64,000 nt of DNA from Plantago ovata (GCA_028274465.1 CM051456.1:112955397-113019396); one strand, 5' to 3'. Numbered from the stretch's first letter, positions 10,149-21,910 are shown. The notes: generated by a model not told the origin, from the sequence alone. Made by a program: numbers and translations.

Positions 10149-12111
10149 AGGTACTAATCTCGCCATTCATTTTTTTCTTTTTTTTTTTTTTTGTAATTTC
10201 TATTGGATTTGTTCATTTTCGCCTATTTTTGAGTTATTCATTGTTTGTCACTATTTGGAAACGAGTTATGACATAGATATGAAATTGAATCGCTGGAGTA
10301 GAAGCTTGAGTTGTGGGTTCGATCATTTCTTTGAAGTTTACTGTTAATTTCGACCAGTTTCTGAGTTATGCCTTGTTAAATTATTCAGAATTGAATTTCA
10401 CTTGAGAACCAGTGAAGTTAACACATTGCAATAGAAGCTTGAGTAGTGAACTTCCGTTGGTACGTAAGTTGAATGTATTCGATGGAGCAAAGTGGAGAAG
10501 AGGGAGTCGGGTAAGACGTAATGGGAGATTCTTAGTTGTAGAAGAAATTGATGGCCAGTGAGGAAGGGCTCATGTATGTGTAATCATAGGCAAGTATGTT
10601 CCCTGATTCGTGTGGAAATGTTATTGTTAGCCCCGGTTCCTTTATTTTGTGCTCCTGTTTATTTCCAGTCGTTTGAATTCAGTTGCTATACGTTTTCTTG
10701 AGGTGATGTTATGTGTGTCAGTTGAAGAAAGTGGGAATCACATATACACTCAAAAGCAGACTCATATATTAAAGAGATGCACTTACCTATATAGCAAGGC
10801 CATAGCTTCCCATTTAGTACTCTTCCCTAGATAGTAAGGCCATGTTATTTCACGTTAGTACTTAGTACTCTTAATAACGTGGCAAAACCATATTGTTTGG
10901 AGATTTTCGTGTACAATTCAGGTAGTGACCTCTTAATGTCATGGGATAGTTACAGATTTGAATTGATAGAACTGTATAAGCCCTGTGCTCTTTCTGTATG
11001 TGGGTAGACTAGACCATTTTACCTGAATGAACAGCTAGAGTACATTAACTGCAATCGTTAGAAAATATGTACATGTTTGTCAGGTATAGTTGAGCGCCCC
11101 CAGAGAGTTTATTCAGATGGCATCTTACTTTGCTCAACCTGCAGACCTGTCTCGGTTGAAGTTTTTGAATGGCTTTTACGTGATCTCAGTTGAGCTATCT
11201 AGTTATGACTTTGTTGGGATAGTATATGTTTTACAAAATGCTGGCTCTAATTGTATGTTCTTTTTAAGCATTAGGTGTGTCAAATTAAGTCAAGTCGTTT
11301 GGGTTCTCAATGATTTACATATGTTTGCATTATGAGTTGATCTTTTTAAGTCATGGGCCTAGCCCAGTTGGTTAAGACTCCTGGTTGTGAGTTGATCTTT
11401 GACCATTCTGCTTATTGTCATAGTTAGCTATAATAGAAAAGAAGAGTTTGGTCATCACACTGCAGTTAGTTAATCGCTTGGACGTGTTTGATGCATGTTG
11501 TACAATCTTAGACATATATGTTCCTGAATTTTTAACTGTTGCTGAAATGTTATTTGTGGTAATGTTATATGTCTCACTTGGAGTTTAAATAAAACCGGAG
11601 GTTAGGCTCTTTTATTCTAAAAAAAAGTCTCAGTTGAAGTTTTTGAGTAGCTTAAGGGGTCAACCGTCGATGCATGTTGTAGCTTAAGTTTATTAATGGC
11701 TGATAGTATTGTATACAAGTAATAAATATTACAGCTCAAGCGGCTACTTATGTGATATCTGTTCATCTACCTGGTAATGACCATTGGGATACTAGATTAG
11801 GCTTCTCTTGCCTAAGGTGTGATGTGCTTTTGGGTCTAAATTATTTAAATCAATAGTCATAAGTTGAATTAGTGCCCATTTTGTTGAGGACATCGTTAAC
11901 TATAATAACAAGAACAGTATGCTCATCAGTCATCACACTGAAGTTGATTGTTCTTGGTCGGAAATTTGATGGACACAGCCCTTTGGTCTTCAGTCAAATT
12001 GCTTCCTCTCATACTCTTTATATCAATTTTTCAATGCATTCTAGAACTCATAACTTACCATAATCTAGAACCAATGCCTTATTAAACTCATCATGATTTT
12101 TCACTTCAGGA
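10149..12111 (+). other. Presumed 5'-UTR intron of the AT-hook gene
   Basis: Two kilobases without coding similarity between the leader donor at 10149 and the acceptor before 12112. It contains a truncated tRNA-derived SINE at 11346-11387. Otherwise ordinary T-rich plant intron sequence. Confidence 0.45.
11346..11387 (+). mobile_element. 5' fragment of a tRNA-derived SINE with target duplication
   Basis: The segment contains TAGCCCAGTTGGTTAAG, which matches the RNA polymerase III A box and D-arm of a tRNA. It is flanked by perfect 13-base direct repeats TGAGTTGATCTTT at 11333-11345 and 11388-11400. No B box or A-tail follows. A short abortive or internally deleted SINE insertion fits best. 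Confidence 0.55.
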
Positions 12112-12161
12112 TGAAAGATCAGTCTTCTCAAGCAACACCTTGAGCTAGCTTGAACTGTTCA

Positions 12162-12875
12162 ATGGTCAATCGGAGAAGAGGCAGACCTAGGAAGCGACCA
12201 CCGAGTGAACCAATCAATGATGTTGGGGTCGAGGCTCCATTAGACAAGCCAGAAGAAGCATTTTTGGATAAAGTTGCACGTCAGAGTGCCGCAGTGAGAG
12301 CTCTGAGGGATGCTCAGCTTGACCGACTGAGGACTCTGATACGGTTGCTTAGATCTGAATTCAATAAGGAGCAGAGTGAAGTTCCTGTATCACAGTTTTT
12401 CAAGGAATATTTTCCGGACCTGTGCATTGTTGAAAATGGGACAGATGTCCAATACGAAGTGCGATTTAAGGAAAAGGATGGAAACTTATCGATGAACCAC
12501 ATTGATGAATATAATCTGCATGGTTCTCTGCTACATCGGTTGTCATCAGCTTATCCTGATTATTTTGTTGGCAAATCAGATGGTTTTGCGTTTTCAACTA
12601 AATCAGTGAAAACTGGTGCTTTTGGTGCTGATAAGCTACAGATCAGAAGTCTTGGAGCCCTGGCAGAGCCATCTGATTCTCAAACATTGGTGCTGAAGGA
12701 AGGCCTACAAACTCCAGATGTGAACAATAGTAGGTTATCTGTTGGAATGACACTCAGATCTTCCCGAGTTCCAAAGCATGGGGAGATGCTCTTATCTGTC
12801 CATGGATCGCCTCTTGGTGTTTATAAGGAAGATAACATGGAAACTATAGAAGAGACTGAAGATATGATTGGATGA
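12162..12875 (+). CDS. AT-hook protein of a conserved plant family, possibly Borealin-related
   Basis: Single coding exon of 237 residues. The start is the ATG at 12162, which begins MVNRRRGRPRKRPPSEP; RGRPRK is a canonical AT-hook for minor-groove DNA binding. Residues of about 30-75 are rich in Arg, Leu, Ala and Glu and probably helical (QSAAVRALRDAQLDRLRTL). The C-terminus has a distinctive motif, PKHGEMLLSVHGSPLGVYKE, followed by an acidic tail. From memory this C-terminal block is typical of the plant Borealin-related (BORR) chromosomal passenger subunit, but I could not check it. An acceptor (TTCAG|GATGAA) lies about 50 bases upstream and a leader exon ending CAAAG|GTACT lies near 10148, implying a 5'-UTR intron of about 2 kb. 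A Borealin role would place it at mitotic centromeres with Aurora kinase; that is inference. Confidence 0.7.
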   Translation: MVNRRRGRPRKRPPSEPINDVGVEAPLDKPEEAFLDKVARQSAAVRALRDAQLDRLRTLIRLLRSEFNKEQSEVPVSQFFKEYFPDLCIVENGTDVQYEVRFKEKDGNLSMNHIDEYNLHGSLLHRLSSAYPDYFVGKSDGFAFSTKSVKTGAFGADKLQIRSLGALAEPSDSQTLVLKEGLQTPDVNNSRLSVGMTLRSSRVPKHGEMLLSVHGSPLGVYKEDNMETIEETEDMIG

Positions 12876-13059
12876 TGCTAGTGGCATTGAAGCTTTGGTT
12901 GCAGGGGAATATGAGAATATCCATCTGCTTTTTCTAAGGCTCCTCCTTTGCCTGGTTCTGGTAATAATATACTATCAGTGTAAATATATGATTAGTGAAT
13001 CAATACGATGCTTTGCAACCATACGGATACGGTGCTTATGGAGGACAAAATCCTGGGAC

Positions 13060-13360
13060 GCTGATTGATATCTATATGGAACTCATCATCATCATCATCG
13101 CTACTGTCTTCTCTACGTCTCTTTCTATTACCCATCACTTCGTCTCCCCCATCCAAACTACTACTCCCAATGCAGTCAAATGGCACCCCATCATGAAGGT
13201 CATAATGATTATTCTCATGTGGTGGACTCCTATTGAGGTCAAGGTCCAGAGGCCAGCGGGGATTAGGCCTCATTGGGCTCTGGGTTGGGTTCGGTGTTGG
13301 GTTGGGTGTGGGACTAGCAATTGAGGAGCCATTTCCTTCGCCATTGGCAGAGGAAGACAT
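13060..13360 (-). pseudogene. EAR-motif acidic protein, copy 1 (3'-truncated)
   Basis: Minus-strand frame starting MSSSANGEGNG at 13360. It matches the intact copy at 17922-18425 over about 100 residues: a Pro/Asn/Thr-rich N-terminus, RWPLDLDLNRSPPHE, DCIGSSS and NRKRRREDSSDDDDDE. Similarity stops at about 13060, after INQRPRIL, and the frame continues in unrelated sequence to a stop at 12992. LDLDL and DLNRSP are both forms of the EAR repression motif and KRRR could be a nuclear localisation signal. The tail found in copy 2 is missing and the 3' end of the AT-hook gene lies close by on the other strand. It is probably non-functional, but a short protein of 122 residues could still be made. 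Confidence 0.55.
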
Positions 13361-13370
13361 GATGATATAT

Positions 13371-15242
13371 ATAGAAAAACTTGATTAATGATTATACAAA
13401 TGAAGGATGGGTGTTTGCTGATCGGTAGGCCTTGCATTTGCCAAAACAAAAAGTAATATCATGTGCACAGTGCACATGATATAGTTAAAAACATTCCCTA
13501 ATAAAATAAGATTTTTCCTTTAATTTTTTTTAATTTTTTTTCTTAAACACCAAAATAACTCCAAATACGACTATATCAAATACAAATCTTATCCCGACCT
13601 CTCTCATGATGTGCTAGTACAACACCCTTATTACTCTTATAGCTCCACTCTTTTGAAGATTATAATAATATTTAAAATATTTTGCATGATATAGTTGAAA
13701 TATTCCCTAATAAGATGAGATTTTCTTTTCTTTTATTTTCTGATTTTTTAAAAATTCTAATAATATAAGATATTTTGCACGTTAATGAGGTTTTCAGGGC
13801 AATTTTTCCCCTGCATGCACAATTTTTTTTTTTTTTATCTTTCTCGTTTGTGTCAATTGTCAAATATATACTCTAATTAATATACCTCCTAGTTAATTTA
13901 CGCAATGTGCACTTTTGCCAACTCAATGTGTTCTCAGTATCTTACCGACTTTGTGATTTGCAAACTCGCCCATTTTGCATGACAATGCACTCATCTTTAA
14001 ATTAAAGCGTGTCTTGTTAGCTATATAAATATATTTTATGAATTTTATCTATATATGGAATATGTAGTACGCATCCGTGCGGTAATAAAAGTATATATAT
14101 TGTAAATTGAAAATAATATGCATATGTCGCAATAGTCTACTGAGTACTGTCTACTAGTTAGAGATGGTACGTTAATAAATGTATACTAAAGTATTCATAA
14201 TCTAAACTAAAAGCGCTAAACATTGCAAAACGATTTCCAAAATCCTTTCCTTTAATTTAATTTTATCCTTATGATCAACACTGTGATTTCCTATGTTTTG
14301 AATGAGCTAGCACTTGTTAGCGCGAGTCCTTTCCCTTTGGCTCGGTTAACTACATGTTCTCTCATAACGCCGTCAGGGTTATATATTAATTTTGTTGAAT
14401 CCATGTGAACTCTACTTTTCCTCTCCCTGTGGCCTGTCGAATTGAAGAGACTTACCTTCATTTCTTATGACTTCTTAGAATACAATTAACAAGTGAACTT
14501 TTGAAGGCTTATTCTGCTTACTTTTCTCAATTTCGTATTCACTTCGTCACAGAATCAACATCTTTCTCCTAGAATGGAGGTGGCCAGGACTTATATGGAT
14601 ATTTCTGGTTAGTTATGCATGTATGTAGTTTAATTACTCTACATAAGACTAATTTGCAATCCATGTACCACCAGTCCTCCTCTGTTTTTCACCCTGTGGC
14701 AAAAGACGGTGACTCTTCAAAGCTAGTCGTCTTTCTATCAGCTGGAACCCATAAGAAGTTACAGCACATTGCTTCAACCTTTGCCATTTCTTCCATCTCT
14801 GTGCTCTACCATGTAGTCCCTTCCAAATGAAATGTACACAGGTCGAATGAAGAGTATCCGACTTAGCCCCATGGCTTCTGAGTTTCGTTAGGATCAGTGA
14901 CAAGAGGACCAAAAGGTACTCTAGTATTGTTGCATTTCTGTTAAATGGTATTTAAGTGTTTCAGATCAAAGCACCTGATTGTTTTGACTACAACAGTGTC
15001 ATATGAAATTATTTCACTTAAGCCCCAATATAGTTTATCCTGGGATAAGTTGTGATTATTTCATTTAAGCCCCAATAACCATAAAACCATAAAGACAAAC
15101 CAGTGTTTTATTGTAAACCAAACACATCATGGTACATATAGCTGCCTTATTTTACATATTTTTTCACCAACACACATTTATTGTTTCAAGCCATGGTTTC
15201 TTATAGTCAGGGGCCTAATCCATGAAAACCCGATTTTGTGAT
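13371..15242. other. AT-rich intergenic DNA
   Basis: No supported gene. The longest frames (for example 14649-14912 minus) have no recognisable motifs. Homopolymer-rich AT sequence fills 13500-13860. Confidence 0.5.
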
Positions 15243-15743
15243 TTAACAGTTGCAAGCATCGCACTTGCAGCCAGCACCGCACTTGCATCCCTGTCCTCCT
15301 TCAGCACCAAAGCTCTCCTCAGCTCCCTCGGAGAACCTATTAACCAAACAAATGCTTTGTAGTAATTTTGGGATAAGCAACCAAAAAAGTAAGTGATATA
15401 TATATAGATAGTCTCATGTTAAGTACATGTGATTAAACTTACATCTTGGAAGGTGCAGTAACAGCAATGATGGTCACCTGAGCTGCATTCTTCTCAACAT
15501 CAGGGTACATGTTGCACCTGCAAAATTCCAACAGCCTCTGCCTTAGCAAATCAAATCAATTGATTGTGCGCGACAAAAAAGAAAGGAAAAAAAAGACTTG
15601 TACAATTTCACACGGGTTTCAAAATATCCAGTGAGATATAACATGATCGCAATATGATCACTAGGAGTAGTTGCTTACCCACAGCCGCTGCCGCACTTGC
15701 AGCCAGAACCGCATGAGCAGTTTGATGATCCGCAACTAGACAT
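15243..15743 (-). CDS. Metallothionein, type 2-like
   Basis: Three exons join in phase: 15743-15679, 15517-15443 and 15336-15243, giving 77 residues. The N-terminal domain MSSCGSSNCSCGSGCKCGSG has eight Cys up to the CGC that crosses the splice; a Cys-free spacer (NMYPDVEKNAAQVTIIAVTA) follows, and the C-terminal domain is CKCGAGCKCDACNC. Two Cys-rich domains separated by a spacer starting near MYPD are typical of plant type 2 metallothioneins, cytosolic proteins that bind Cu and Zn and buffer metals and oxidants. The first Cys pair is spaced (SCGSSNC) rather than the usual CC, so the subtype is not certain. The introns are 161 and 106 bases. A TATAAATAG box lies about 100 bases upstream of the ATG. 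Complete and apparently functional. Confidence 0.92.
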
Positions 15744-15840
15744 GATTTTGTTTTTGAAACTTGCAAAGAGGATGATATATACTATGAGATGAGAGTTTGT
15801 GTTTGATTTGTGATATGGATACATAGGCTAAGTTGAGGGC

Positions 15841-15849
15841 CTATTTATA
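15841..15849 (-). promoter_or_regulatory. TATA box of the metallothionein gene
   Basis: The minus strand reads TATAAATAG here, a perfect plant TATA box, 98 bases upstream of the metallothionein ATG. A leader of about 60-70 bases is expected. Confidence 0.7.
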
Positions 15850-17878
15850 ATGCCAAAAGTTGAGATATAATCTGCTTTAGAATATTACTTATGACAAAAG
15901 ATATTAAATTAGTGACATAAATTAGAATATTGTCTAAATATTCATAGACATAGAACCTTTACAACTTACATTTCTTGCACGTTCAAGCTTGGTTATGAAA
16001 CTTGTACTGGAAATTAGGTAAAGGCAGGAAACAGAATGTTTAAGAATACTTGAAAACAATAGCCCAAATACTACTAGTACGTACCCTAGCTAGTTCAAAG
16101 GGTAATGAATCATGAATGTGGTCCAATTTATAGTGGTGGTAATAAAACCAGTAGTTAATTTGTTTTAGCCTAAGCACGGTTATAGGTATGGATACGAATA
16201 CGTACGAGTCGGATACGTGAAAATTCCAGAATCGAAAAATTAAAAATAGGATACAGATGCGTTTAATTTTGTCGATATTTATAAGTCTGTTTGGCTCTGA
16301 AAAGATAGGATATGTACAGATACATATATACATGGTTCTGTTGAGATTATGCAATTTTGATCTTCCTTAAACGTAAGACACGGTAGCGATGCACATGTTT
16401 TGAACTTTCTCGTCTCTGTTACTACATAAAATTGCTGCTGCATTTGGTGGTATGAGGACAGCTCTATCTATAAATTCTCTACTGTTCTCCGTTTGATTCC
16501 CTTTAGGCCAATTCATCTATGCTTACATATATAGATGAATGTTCTTATTACATTGAGCTACGTACAATATTGATAATCTTTTTATTAGGAGTGCGATTGA
16601 GATGCTAGAAGCTGATATAAGACGATCTGTTAATTAGCAGCTTCAATTTGTCATTATTGGGGAGAACTGGTGAGCAGGAGCTGGCTGGGGGGTAATATAT
16701 ATTGAGAAGTCAAGCAAATAACATGTTAAGTAACTAAGTATCACTATTCCTACAATTCGGTTGCCAACGATGAAATCATAAGCAGACGCTTACTTTGTTA
16801 GTTGTTCGTTTTCTATCTGGATTTGGTGCTAAGATTAACTCATGCTTGAACATCGTTACAGTCGGGTTAGATCATGTTGGTACTTCCTTGTCAAAACATT
16901 CAAATCTACATTAGTCAGTTGACACGATCCAGTCCCTGCCACAACATCAACATGTATGTTTTGGTGAAAACACAGTGAAATATTTATGTATGGATATTTT
17001 CATTGGTACTGAATAGATCTTTTACCAGATCATACTGTGCACTGCTGTGAAGCTTTTCCGAGGGTCAAAGAAGGACACAACTGTTGGTGTGAGATATAAT
17101 TGTTTGTCAAATTATGAATACAATACAATCTTTGAGGCCCTGAACTTGATCTCTAGTCCCTTCCTTTTAATTTTCTAGGTGGTTGTACTTAAACTCGATC
17201 TTCTGAGCTTCTGATCACCTTGTCTCAGTCAGTACCTTACCTTCGTTCTCAAGTTCCATTTTCAGCTCATTTCATTGGTTGATTAGTCTCAGTCTCTCAG
17301 ACATTCAAATCACCCTATCTGCTTCTTCACTCTTCAGTGTCTAGTATTGCTTTCTCAACTCGATTACTTCGGTAATTGTACGATTTTCTGCTGATTCAAG
17401 CTTCGATTAGTGTTTGAGTTGGAATTTGTTGCTGTTTACAGTTTGATTCTGCTCTTAGTCGATTGATTGCTTCCATTTAGTTCAATTTGTGTTTGAGTTC
17501 TCTGTTGCACATCAAGTATTTGTTGAAATGGTGAATGAAGAACGAGATACTCGTGAAACTGGCCGGTTTGAATGATAACGCAATTACTCTTGCAACTTAA
17601 AAAATGTTCATCATTTTTAAGAGATGAGTTTTTTCACACGATCGACATACGGTTATTTGGACAAATTTCCTTTATCCGTATCAACATTACAATTTTTCTA
17701 TTTCTAATGGTAGCGCAATCCTTTCCCTCTCTTCATTGGCTTTGCGAAATATTTTTCCAACTTCATTTGCATTATGTGTGATTGCGCAAATCTCACAAAC
17801 ACGATAATCAAAACAAGTTCTAATGCTCAAGCGCACAAATCGAAAAAAATTCAAATTTTATCAATCTGTTTTTTATTT
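15850..17878. other. Intergenic DNA with an orphan leader-like segment
   Basis: No intact gene seen. From about 17220 to 17577 the plus strand looks like a plant 5' UTR (TC-rich, followed by ATGGTGAATGAAGAACGAG and a stop after 15 codons), but no exon follows. It may be the severed 5' end of a gene. The rest is unremarkable. Confidence 0.35.
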
Positions 17879-17921
17879 TATGCTCTAAAATGAATAAAAT
17901 ATATCCTCTGGCCTAAGTTTC

Positions 17922-18425
17922 TTAAGCCTTGGGATCATCTTGTGCCGACACCAACTGCTCTGCAATGGTAGCCTCTTGGCCCTCTCCCACCTTAGCACGT
18001 CGCTCTCCATGTGCATCTTCTTGGCCGGCTTCTTGTTTACCTGAAACTGGCAAACGAGCCTCCTCCCTTTCCTCTTCACCCTGCCAAAACTCAGGATCCA
18101 ATGCCAAAACGGTGGGATGCCGATTGACATGTACATGAAACTCATCATCCTCGTCGCTACTCTCTTCTCTACGCCTCTTTTTGTTACCCTTCGCATCATC
18201 TCCCCCAGCCGAACTACTACTCCCAATGCAGTCAAATATTCCAACCAACGCCCCATCATGAGGTTCAGGATGATTATACTCATGTGGCGGACTCCTGTTC
18301 AGGTCAAGCCCCCGAGGCCAGCGGGGATTAGGCCTTATTGGGCTCTGGGCTGGGTTTGGAGTGGGAGCGGGTGTGGGGCTAGCAACAGGGGACCCGTTTC
18401 CTTCGCCATTGCCAGAAGAAGACAT
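17922..18425 (-). CDS. EAR-motif acidic nuclear-type protein, copy 2
   Basis: Single exon, 167 residues, starting MSSSGNGEGNGSPVASP at 18425. Order of features: a Ser/Gly start, a Pro/Thr/Asn-rich stretch (residues about 14-35), RWPRGLDLNRSPPHEYNH with the DLNxxP form of the EAR motif that recruits TOPLESS-type corepressors, DCIGSSSSAGG, a basic cluster KGNKKRRREE immediately followed by SSDEDDE, then a charged tail (EFWQGEEEREEARLP, KQEAGQEDAHGERRAK) ending SAQDDPKA. No DNA-binding or enzymatic domain is visible. I do not recognise the family. The basic cluster beside acidic residues suggests a nuclear protein and the EAR motif suggests repression; both are inference. A truncated paralogue lies 5 kb away in the same orientation on the other side of the metallothionein gene. 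Confidence 0.6.
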   Translation of the reverse strand: MSSSGNGEGNGSPVASPTPAPTPNPAQSPIRPNPRWPRGLDLNRSPPHEYNHPEPHDGALVGIFDCIGSSSSAGGDDAKGNKKRRREESSDEDDEFHVHVNRHPTVLALDPEFWQGEEEREEARLPVSGKQEAGQEDAHGERRAKVGEGQEATIAEQLVSAQDDPKA

Positions 18426-18710
18426 GGTGATGTTGTTAAACTTAATTGGTTATACGAATGAAGGAAAGGTGTTTGATTGTTGATTGATCCGATGAGTGAT
18501 TGGTGTTGAAGAAAGGAAGGGATGTTAGAGGAGAATTTATAAGAGATGAAAAGGTGGCTGACTGTATGAAATAATGAAGAAATGCGCGGGAAGATTTTGA
18601 AATTGTATTTCTACGTATGGTGGCTATCTGCAAAATCACGATTATAGCCTTTTACAATAATAATATAATTTCTTTTTTTCTTTTCAGTCTTTACACATTT
18701 GCCAAAAGGA

Positions 18711-19842
18711 AAACTAACATGGATTTTTTATTCTCAGGTCGGCTTCGTATCGACCTGAGCATAGGTATTCGTTAGATTATTGACATGTGGCGCTAAATTC
18801 TATCTTATTCATCCATTTCGGTTCAAAATCATTTTACATATAATTTTGGGTACGATCAATTATAAATTATATTTTTAATAGTAAAATATTGCAAAAAAAT
18901 ATTAATTAACAATAACTTCCTTTTTACGTAATATTTTAAAATATAATCTCATTTTTTATAAATTAGATATCTGATCCTTAATCCAACAATTTATTATTAA
19001 CAAACCCATAAGGCACTAATCCATCCCAATTAAACATAACATCGGTTTCATCATCCATGATCACCAATGAATTATAAAACCCCCTAGTTAATCATCGAGT
19101 TCTTCATATGACTTGCTTACATTCTTAATATTGGCTATCAGCCTATCAGCTCATCAGTCGGGTGTTTTAGTTTTCTTATAATGGATTCATTATAAGAAAA
19201 CTAATGTTGTGCTAACCTTTTTTTTTTTTATTAAATTATAAATTTCTTCATTAATAAATTGATGATAAATCACATCCCTTTCTCATTGGACAAACAAAAC
19301 AATTAAGATACGCCCTCCCCTTTAGAACAATGAACATTATTAGATTTCAAACTTAACACTTTTGTTTTCAGATTTTATTTCATACAGTGTTAGGAGATCT
19401 AGCAAATAGACATGCGTTTGGCTTGCTCTATTGTTGACGGATGCAGACGGTGGGTTATAGTTCATGGTTCTTTTTTTAGCACTGGGAATGTGGGATATAA
19501 TTTTTTTTGTTTGTTTTAATTTCTTGATGTTAGTGATATATATTATATGGTTTGAGATGCATGAAAAATTGAAAATAATTAAATAAATATTTACTTTAGG
19601 AGTATGATGTAATGGTAGTAATTGTATGGGGTAGTAGTAGTACGTTGTGTGAAATTTGTATATTAATTAGTAATTACATATAAGTATGGGTGTGATTCTA
19701 TATTTACAATTTAATATTCAAATATAATAATTATAATATAATATATAAGATCGTACCAGTGCCACATGTCAATTATCTAATAAAAATTTATGTCTAGATC
19801 GGTACGAACCTGACCTGAGAATATAAATGTCCAATTTAGTTA
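18711..19842. mobile_element. Inverted-repeat DNA transposon A (about 1.1 kb, non-coding)
   Basis: The left end (TTATTCTCAGGTCGGCTTCG, then ATCGACCTGAGC and GACATGTGGCGC) recurs inverted at the right end (19770-19835), giving imperfect terminal inverted repeats of about 70-90 bases. The interior is AT-rich and non-coding. The ends are related to those of element B at 21.0-21.7 kb, so this is a family of non-autonomous elements. I could not fix the target duplication. Confidence 0.7.
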
Positions 19843-21014
19843 CCGTAAAACTTAAGTACTTATGATACTTTGTCTTCTTGTTGACCTTTTAGATATTGTA
19901 TTTGACTTCAAATTACAACAAAAAAAAAAATAGTTTGAAAACTTTATATTGTGAAATTAGAATGATTTTGGTTTAAGTTAAAACTAAACACACTCTGAAC
20001 AACTAACAAAATAAAGTACTCTATTTGTTTAAACTCAAAAAACAAAAATACGATATATGAATTTTGAATCGGTTGGTGCTAGGTGGACTTTTCAATAGGT
20101 TGTTCTTGTTGGCCGTGTGGGGAAATTTAAAAACTTATGATAGGTTAGGTATGAAACATGTAACTTCTCCCACTTTGGGGAAATAAGAAGTAATGTGTTA
20201 TGTGTTGGAAATTTAGCCAAATTATTATAGATATTATATAAAGGCGCTTTATACGTTGGAAATGATATTTTTTAAATATGAATAATATATTAAAATATAT
20301 AGTAGAAGTCACTCAATAGAAGATCAAAACCATGGCACCTCTTTGGTGAAAGGTTGTGTTGCAATTCGATTGGGATAGTTTCAGGCGCGAAAAGTTACAT
20401 CATCAATTAAGTGTTACACCTTTTCATTCATAAACTTTTAAAACTATAAATAGAAACATATATTTTGGATTTGAAATACACGAGATTGTAAATGATCACT
20501 AATTCTAACATCTCATTCTTCTTCTCTTACTTTCTAAAAGATTGTCTTTCTATATTGATGTAATGCACTCAGAGTTTTTGTATTCTACGTGTTTATATAC
20601 AAACTTACTGCAGTTTTTTATGTTGGGAGACTGTTGGATGGCTAACTGTTAACATCGAGAACAAGACGAATAAATCCTTAAGGAAAGAGTGCCACGACTC
20701 AACTATGCAAAGTTGCAAACTTTTGATTTATTCGATTTCCAATTTATATATTCTGATACATCTTTGTTGCTTCATAAATTTTCCAACATAAAGTGGTGAA
20801 TATTGCGTAAAATTGGAGATGTTAGAGTCGGTATATATTTGATACGAAAAAAGAGATTGAAAATTACGCATGCAAGTGTTTAGTCTGTAAGATGCAAGGA
20901 AAAAATTGCGCAAACAACCTCAGTATGAGGCAAAATATCTAATCTTATTCGAATTAAAAAAAAAATCTCATCTTATTAGGAAATATTTTAACTATATATC
21001 ATGTGGATATGATG
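19843..21014. other. AT-rich intergenic DNA between two related transposons
   Basis: No gene supported. Short frames at 20728-20913 and 20906-21097 have no motifs. A TATATAAAGG box-like sequence occurs near 20235 without a following gene. Confidence 0.4.
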
Positions 21015-21690
21015 TTAGTTGGGGTTTTCTATTCTCAGGTTGGCTTCGAACCGACTTAAACGTAGGTCTTTATTATATATTTCATTCTAATTATTAAATT
21101 TTGATAAAAATATATAAATGTGCAGTTATACTCCTACTTTCAAAAAATTCATTTAAATAATTTAAATAAGTTCTTACTATTTTATAAGTATTAAATTAAA
21201 AATAAAAATTTACTTTAACTAAAATTAAAATTAATCAATTTATATCAAATTAATTTCAACAACAATTCAATGGATATTCGTTTTCCATAATCTATTTGCA
21301 CTAGCTATCAACATTTGTAGAGGACAATAACAGAGGCTTATTTTTTTAGCTACGAAGTATATTATTTAGAAGTGTTCGATAGTTTATGTATCATTAAAAT
21401 GGATAAATTAATTATGATCAATTAACTTTGGTCTATGATTAAAATTAATTAATAAGGTTTACGTGTATATGTAATCATATAAATTGAAATTAAGGGCATT
21501 ATAGTTAATTTGTATTTTTGTGGTGATTTATAATGTTAAAGAAAATTAATTATAATCCATCGTACCAAAAATGACTTTGAACCAAAATGAATGGATGAGA
21601 TTAAATTAAGCGACACATGCCAACTATTGAATGAAGACCTAAGTTTAGGTCAGTATGGAGCCGACCTTAGAATAGAAAGCCCCAACTAAA
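21015..21690. mobile_element. Inverted-repeat DNA transposon B (about 0.68 kb)
   Basis: Left end TTAGTTGGGGTTTTCTATTC followed by TCAGGTTGGCTTCGAACCGA; the right end is the inverted copy (CCGACCTTAGAATAGAAAGC then CCCAACTAA). Inside the right repeat, GGCATGTGTCGCTTAA resembles the interior of element A. No coding capacity. Same family as the 18.7 kb element, shorter and with more similar ends. Confidence 0.75.
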
Positions 21691-21910
21691 TTTCTGAAAG
21701 AAGGTATGTCAATCATGAATTTATTATAGGTTAGGGTTATTGGTTAGGGGACTAATTTGAAATTCCAAAAGTAATTTTGGGTCTACCAAAACTCTGTCCC
21801 ATCCCAATTTACATTTCGATTGTACTGCTCTACCGCCCTTCTTCCAAAAATGCAGAAACGAACAAGTGAGCTCTGAAACAAACCCTGTGCAATTATTACT
21901 TTCCCTTCTC

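Noticed and set aside
14649-14912. Minus-strand frame of 87 codons
   Set aside because: No motif, no splice context and no similarity I can name.
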